Assembly: GCA_002404215.1 (NCBI GenBank) | Contig: DHJG01000115.1 | Coordinates: forward strand, 4,230 to 21,768 | Direction of reading: 5' to 3' | DNA length: 17,539 nt | Source of the DNA: Desulfosporosinus sp. UBA4726 | Lineage (GTDB): Bacteria; Bacillota; Desulfitobacteriia; Desulfitobacteriales; Desulfitobacteriaceae | In this document: positions 15,065 through 17,539 of the stretch, one piece after another | Position numbering within the stretch: position 1 is the first letter of the stretch | Layout of the letters: the number at the start of each line of letters is the position of its first letter | The notes under the pieces: generated by a model | What the model saw: only the letters and a program-made list of their open reading frames with translations | Databases searched by the model: none | What the model was told of the DNA's origin: nothing | Translations under genes and position numbers: made by a program

Positions 15065-16471
15065 TTAAAAGATAAATTCTTTAGGGTCCAAGTTTACCTC
15101 GCGTGAAATCTCTTCAACAATTTTCTTTTCCACAGGGGCAAACTCCCCGTCAGCAAAACCAATAGCACAGCATAAACGAACCACTAAGCGAGCAGCATCT
15201 GGTTTGCTAGCAAGCTTACCGACTGCCCGTAAGGCTTCTGCTTTACCCATCATACGATCACTTTGAATCCGTTGCACAAAGTAATTAAATCGGGAATCCA
15301 CTTCATTAATATTAATCCCGCGCATTTCTTGACTAGTGCGGAAATAGTCGATAAGTTTCTCTCTTTCCGAGGGATCGAGGATTCCATCCGCCATCGCCAC
15401 TAAAGCACTCCCAGCTACCAGGGCCTCCGTAAGATCTTTTCCCATATATTTGCTTACGACATTACGAGCGCTTTCCGTTTGTTTCTGTAACCATTGAGCT
15501 GTATTAGTGTTACTAGACGCACTCCAGCGTTCTTTACAGCTCAGGCAGACAAATTCCATGTTTTTACTCCCAATAAAACCAGCTAATATCCCCACTGGTC
15601 CTAACAAAACACCGCCCACTAGGGCCTTACCAATTCCAAACCCTTTCTTGCCGGCTGTCACTTGGTTCGAATGGCACTTCGGGCAGACCATCCCCCCTTG
15701 ATCCGACGGGTGAGCATAGCTCGAAGAACTGTTTTGTCCATAGGACTGGGGGGCAGCACTACCATACGATTGTGAGCTATTTTGCCCATAGGTCTGAGAA
15801 CTACTTTGTCCATAAGGTGCTGCACTTGGCTGCCCTGGGTTTCTGAAACCGGCATTACCAGAACCACCAGCACCTGCCGAGCTTTGGTCACCTTCTACCT
15901 CTAGTCCAAAATTATGACAAAGGGCAGCTAGACCGCCTTGAAACCCACTGGCTATAGCATTGAATTTCCACTCCCCTGCATGACGATACAGCTCGGCCGC
16001 TACAATCGCAGTTTCAATAGAAAATTCCTGACCGAGTTCGTAATTAAGAAGTAACTCGTCTGTGCTGGCATTGAGAATCCGCACGTAAGAGTTTTTAATA
16101 TCCCCAAAACTTTGCTGTTTTTTTTGGGCATCATTAATCGTAATGGTAAAGGCAATTCTCTCGATATAAGCAGGCACTGCCGACAAATTAATGCGAATTT
16201 GCTCGTCATCGCCCTCACCGGACCCCGTCTTTTTGTCCCCACTGTGCTTTACCGAGCCCTGTCCACCAGAAGGATTATTATAGAAGACAAGATCATTTTC
16301 ATCTTTCACTTTACCATTTGATCCTATCAAAAAAGCCGAAGCATCTAAATCGAAGTTATTACTACTGGCAGACAGATTAGAAGCCCAGCCCAATCCGACG
16401 ATAATCTCCTTCAAGTTAGGATTACTTTTCGTGAGGTCAACTTTTTGTCCTTTACTAAGTCTTACTGCCAT
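15065..16471 (-). CDS. TerD-zinc ribbon-TerB fusion protein (tellurium-resistance family)
   Basis: This 468-aa protein joins three parts. Residues 1-194 are a TerD domain, a calcium-binding fold of the tellurite-stress family, with GLGWASN, the acidic FDLDASAF (40-47), GEGDDE (85-90) and VGLGW-type strands. Residues 195-260 are a low-complexity linker rich in Gln, Ser, Gly and Tyr, with SYGQNSS-type repeats. A zinc ribbon follows with CPKC (263, 266) and CLSC (309, 312), enclosing a Gly-rich hydrophobic hairpin (278-301). Residues 335-468 are a TerB-like helical domain with the repeated acidic motif ADG (361-363 and 440-442). The ATG has AGGTAGGAT upstream. It has its own terminator and diverges from sat. 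The fold set suggests a stress sensor or scaffold near the membrane; the linker could allow self-association. No TerC or further TerD gene is visible in the window. Confidence 0.92.
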   Translation of the reverse strand: MAVRLSKGQKVDLTKSNPNLKEIIVGLGWASNLSASSNNFDLDASAFLIGSNGKVKDENDLVFYNNPSGGQGSVKHSGDKKTGSGEGDDEQIRINLSAVPAYIERIAFTITINDAQKKQQSFGDIKNSYVRILNASTDELLLNYELGQEFSIETAIVAAELYRHAGEWKFNAIASGFQGGLAALCHNFGLEVEGDQSSAGAGGSGNAGFRNPGQPSAAPYGQSSSQTYGQNSSQSYGSAAPQSYGQNSSSSYAHPSDQGGMVCPKCHSNQVTAGKKGFGIGKALVGGVLLGPVGILAGFIGSKNMEFVCLSCKERWSASSNTNTAQWLQKQTESARNVVSKYMGKDLTEALVAGSALVAMADGILDPSEREKLIDYFRTSQEMRGININEVDSRFNYFVQRIQSDRMMGKAEALRAVGKLASKPDAARLVVRLCCAIGFADGEFAPVEKKIVEEISREVNLDPKEFIF

Positions 16472-16835
16472 TATTTATCCTACCTTTCAAATCTGATTAT
16501 TTTTAAACATTAACAGTACGTCTCTTCACCAAATAAAATTGATCGTTTGTAGATAGCAGTTTTGCAACATAGCTACCTCTTCATAAGTGCAGTTTACCAT
16601 ATTTAGCAAAGTACAAGCAAACTGCGCCATAGACTCCACCGTCTTACGCATCATCCACCTGAAAGAATCTTTTGAATCATAGCTAGCCATAGCATAAAAC
16701 AATTATGACCATATCGTCACACTATATACACTCACCTAAAATAGTGCTAATCTTCTGTTATGAGGGAATTGTAATTGATTTATCATCACAGACACAACTA
16801 CACAATCACAAAATGAATTTGAGGAGGATTAGAGC
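16472..16835. promoter_or_regulatory. Divergent promoter region between the TerD fusion gene and sat
   Basis: This 364-base AT-rich gap has no convincing gene. It must hold the promoters for both flanking genes, but no clear -35/-10 pair stands out on either strand. One inverted repeat is visible: GTGCAGTTT (16587-16595) pairs with AAACTGCGC (16619-16627), with one T-G pair and a 23-base loop. It is on the TerD side and could be an operator or an RNA hairpin. The Shine-Dalgarno GAGGAGG of sat lies at 16821-16827. Confidence 0.45.
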
Positions 16836-17539
16836 ATGTCTAAACTAGTAGCGCCACATGGCGGAAAATTAACACCAGTATTGCTCCCAGAATCACAAAG
16901 GGCTGAGGCATTGACAAAAGCCAAAACATTACCAACCATTCGTATGACTTCCAGAGAAACATCGGACCTATTAATGATTGGTATGGGTGCATTTAGCCCA
17001 TTAACCGGATTCATGGATAAAGCAAATTACGAAAGTGTTGTAGCCACAAAACACTTGACCAATGGTTTGGCTTGGCCTCTCCCAATCACCTTATCCGTCA
17101 CGAAAGAGCAAGCTGATAAACTCACCATGGGAATGGAAGTCGCTTTGGTCGACGATGAAACCGATACCTATGCCGGGATCTTAACGGTTAATGATAAATA
17201 TGAATACAACAAAGATGCAGAATGCAAAGCTGTTTTCTTCACCAATGACCCAGAACACAATGGTGTTCAAAAAGTCATGGCTCAAGGAGAAATCAATGTT
17301 GGTGGTTCGTTAGTAACCTTTAGCCAACTCGGTTATGCAACTAAATACGGCGAATACTTCGCAACACCAGAGCAAACCAGAGCCTTGTTTGATTCAAAAG
17401 GTTGGGCAACGGTTGCAGCGTTCCAAACACGGAATCCATTGCATCGTTCGCATGAATACCTCTGCAAATTAGGAAATGAAGTTTGTGATGGACTTCTTAT
17501 CCACCCAATCGTAGGAAAACTCAAAGAAGGCGACATTCC
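16836..17539 (+). CDS. sat: Sulfate adenylyltransferase (ATP sulfurylase), 3' end cut by window edge
   Basis: This enzyme makes adenosine 5'-phosphosulfate from ATP and sulfate, the activation step of sulfate reduction, in the cytoplasm. The first 234 codons are present and the frame is open to the window end; full-length Sat of this type is about 390-420 aa. The PUA-like N-terminal domain leads into GMGAFSPLTGFMD (about 49-61). The catalytic domain shows the sulfate- and ATP-binding motif QTRNPLHRSHEY, including QTRNP and the HxxH-type HRSH, followed by LLIHPIVGKLKEGD. The ATG has a strong GAGGAGG site eight bases upstream. A single-domain archaeal/bacterial Sat of this kind in a spore former fits dissimilatory sulfate reduction, where aprBA often follows, but those genes are outside this window. 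Confidence 0.97.
   Translation, partial: MSKLVAPHGGKLTPVLLPESQRAEALTKAKTLPTIRMTSRETSDLLMIGMGAFSPLTGFMDKANYESVVATKHLTNGLAWPLPITLSVTKEQADKLTMGMEVALVDDETDTYAGILTVNDKYEYNKDAECKAVFFTNDPEHNGVQKVMAQGEINVGGSLVTFSQLGYATKYGEYFATPEQTRALFDSKGWATVAAFQTRNPLHRSHEYLCKLGNEVCDGLLIHPIVGKLKEGDI

Overview
The window looks like chromosomal DNA of a low-GC, endospore-forming, sulfate-reducing Firmicute. A GerA-type spore germinant-receptor operon shows a spore former. The start of a sulfate adenylyltransferase gene (sat) at the right edge, together with the overall gene style, points to Desulfosporosinus or a close relative. The genus is an inference; no rRNA or other taxonomic marker is present.

Layout, left to right. 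(1) 1-4103, minus strand: a two-gene type IIA topoisomerase operon, B subunit (ParE/GyrB) then A subunit (ParC/GyrA, cut by the left edge). It is best read as topoisomerase IV because the canonical GyrA box is degenerate. (2) 4287-5529, plus strand: an orphan 238-aa protein with hydrophobic stretches and a four-unit 12-bp repeat, then a run of stem-loops at 5009-5254, then a 60-aa single-pass membrane peptide. (3) 5566-9765, minus strand: a four-gene germinant-receptor operon in the order A, C, small two-helix protein, B. (4) 9985-16471, minus strand: a Ter-type stress region holding TelA (YceH-like), a large YceG-like protein with three internal repeats, an ArsC/YffB-like thioredoxin-fold protein, a pyrimidine-dimer-glycosylase-family protein, and a TerD-zinc-ribbon-TerB fusion. 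A GC-rich, highly structured palindromic element of about 300 bp sits exactly between the yceG-like and telA genes. (5) 16836-17539, plus strand: the 5' part of sat.

The most interesting part is region 4. The pairing of YceG with TelA (YceH) matches the end of the Bacillus yceCDEFGH stress operon. Here the separate TerD proteins are replaced by one TerD-zinc-ribbon-TerB fusion, the YceG-like protein is much longer than its Bacillus relative, no TerC is seen in the window, and a DNA-repair-type protein and an ArsC-like protein lie inside the set. I infer a compact membrane- or DNA-damage stress module. The sequence alone does not show what it senses or makes.

Several start codons were moved from the longest open frame on Shine-Dalgarno grounds (GerAC, the small germination protein, the YceG-like and ArsC-like proteins). 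Terminators were placed by eye from stem-loops. Promoter calls are weak.
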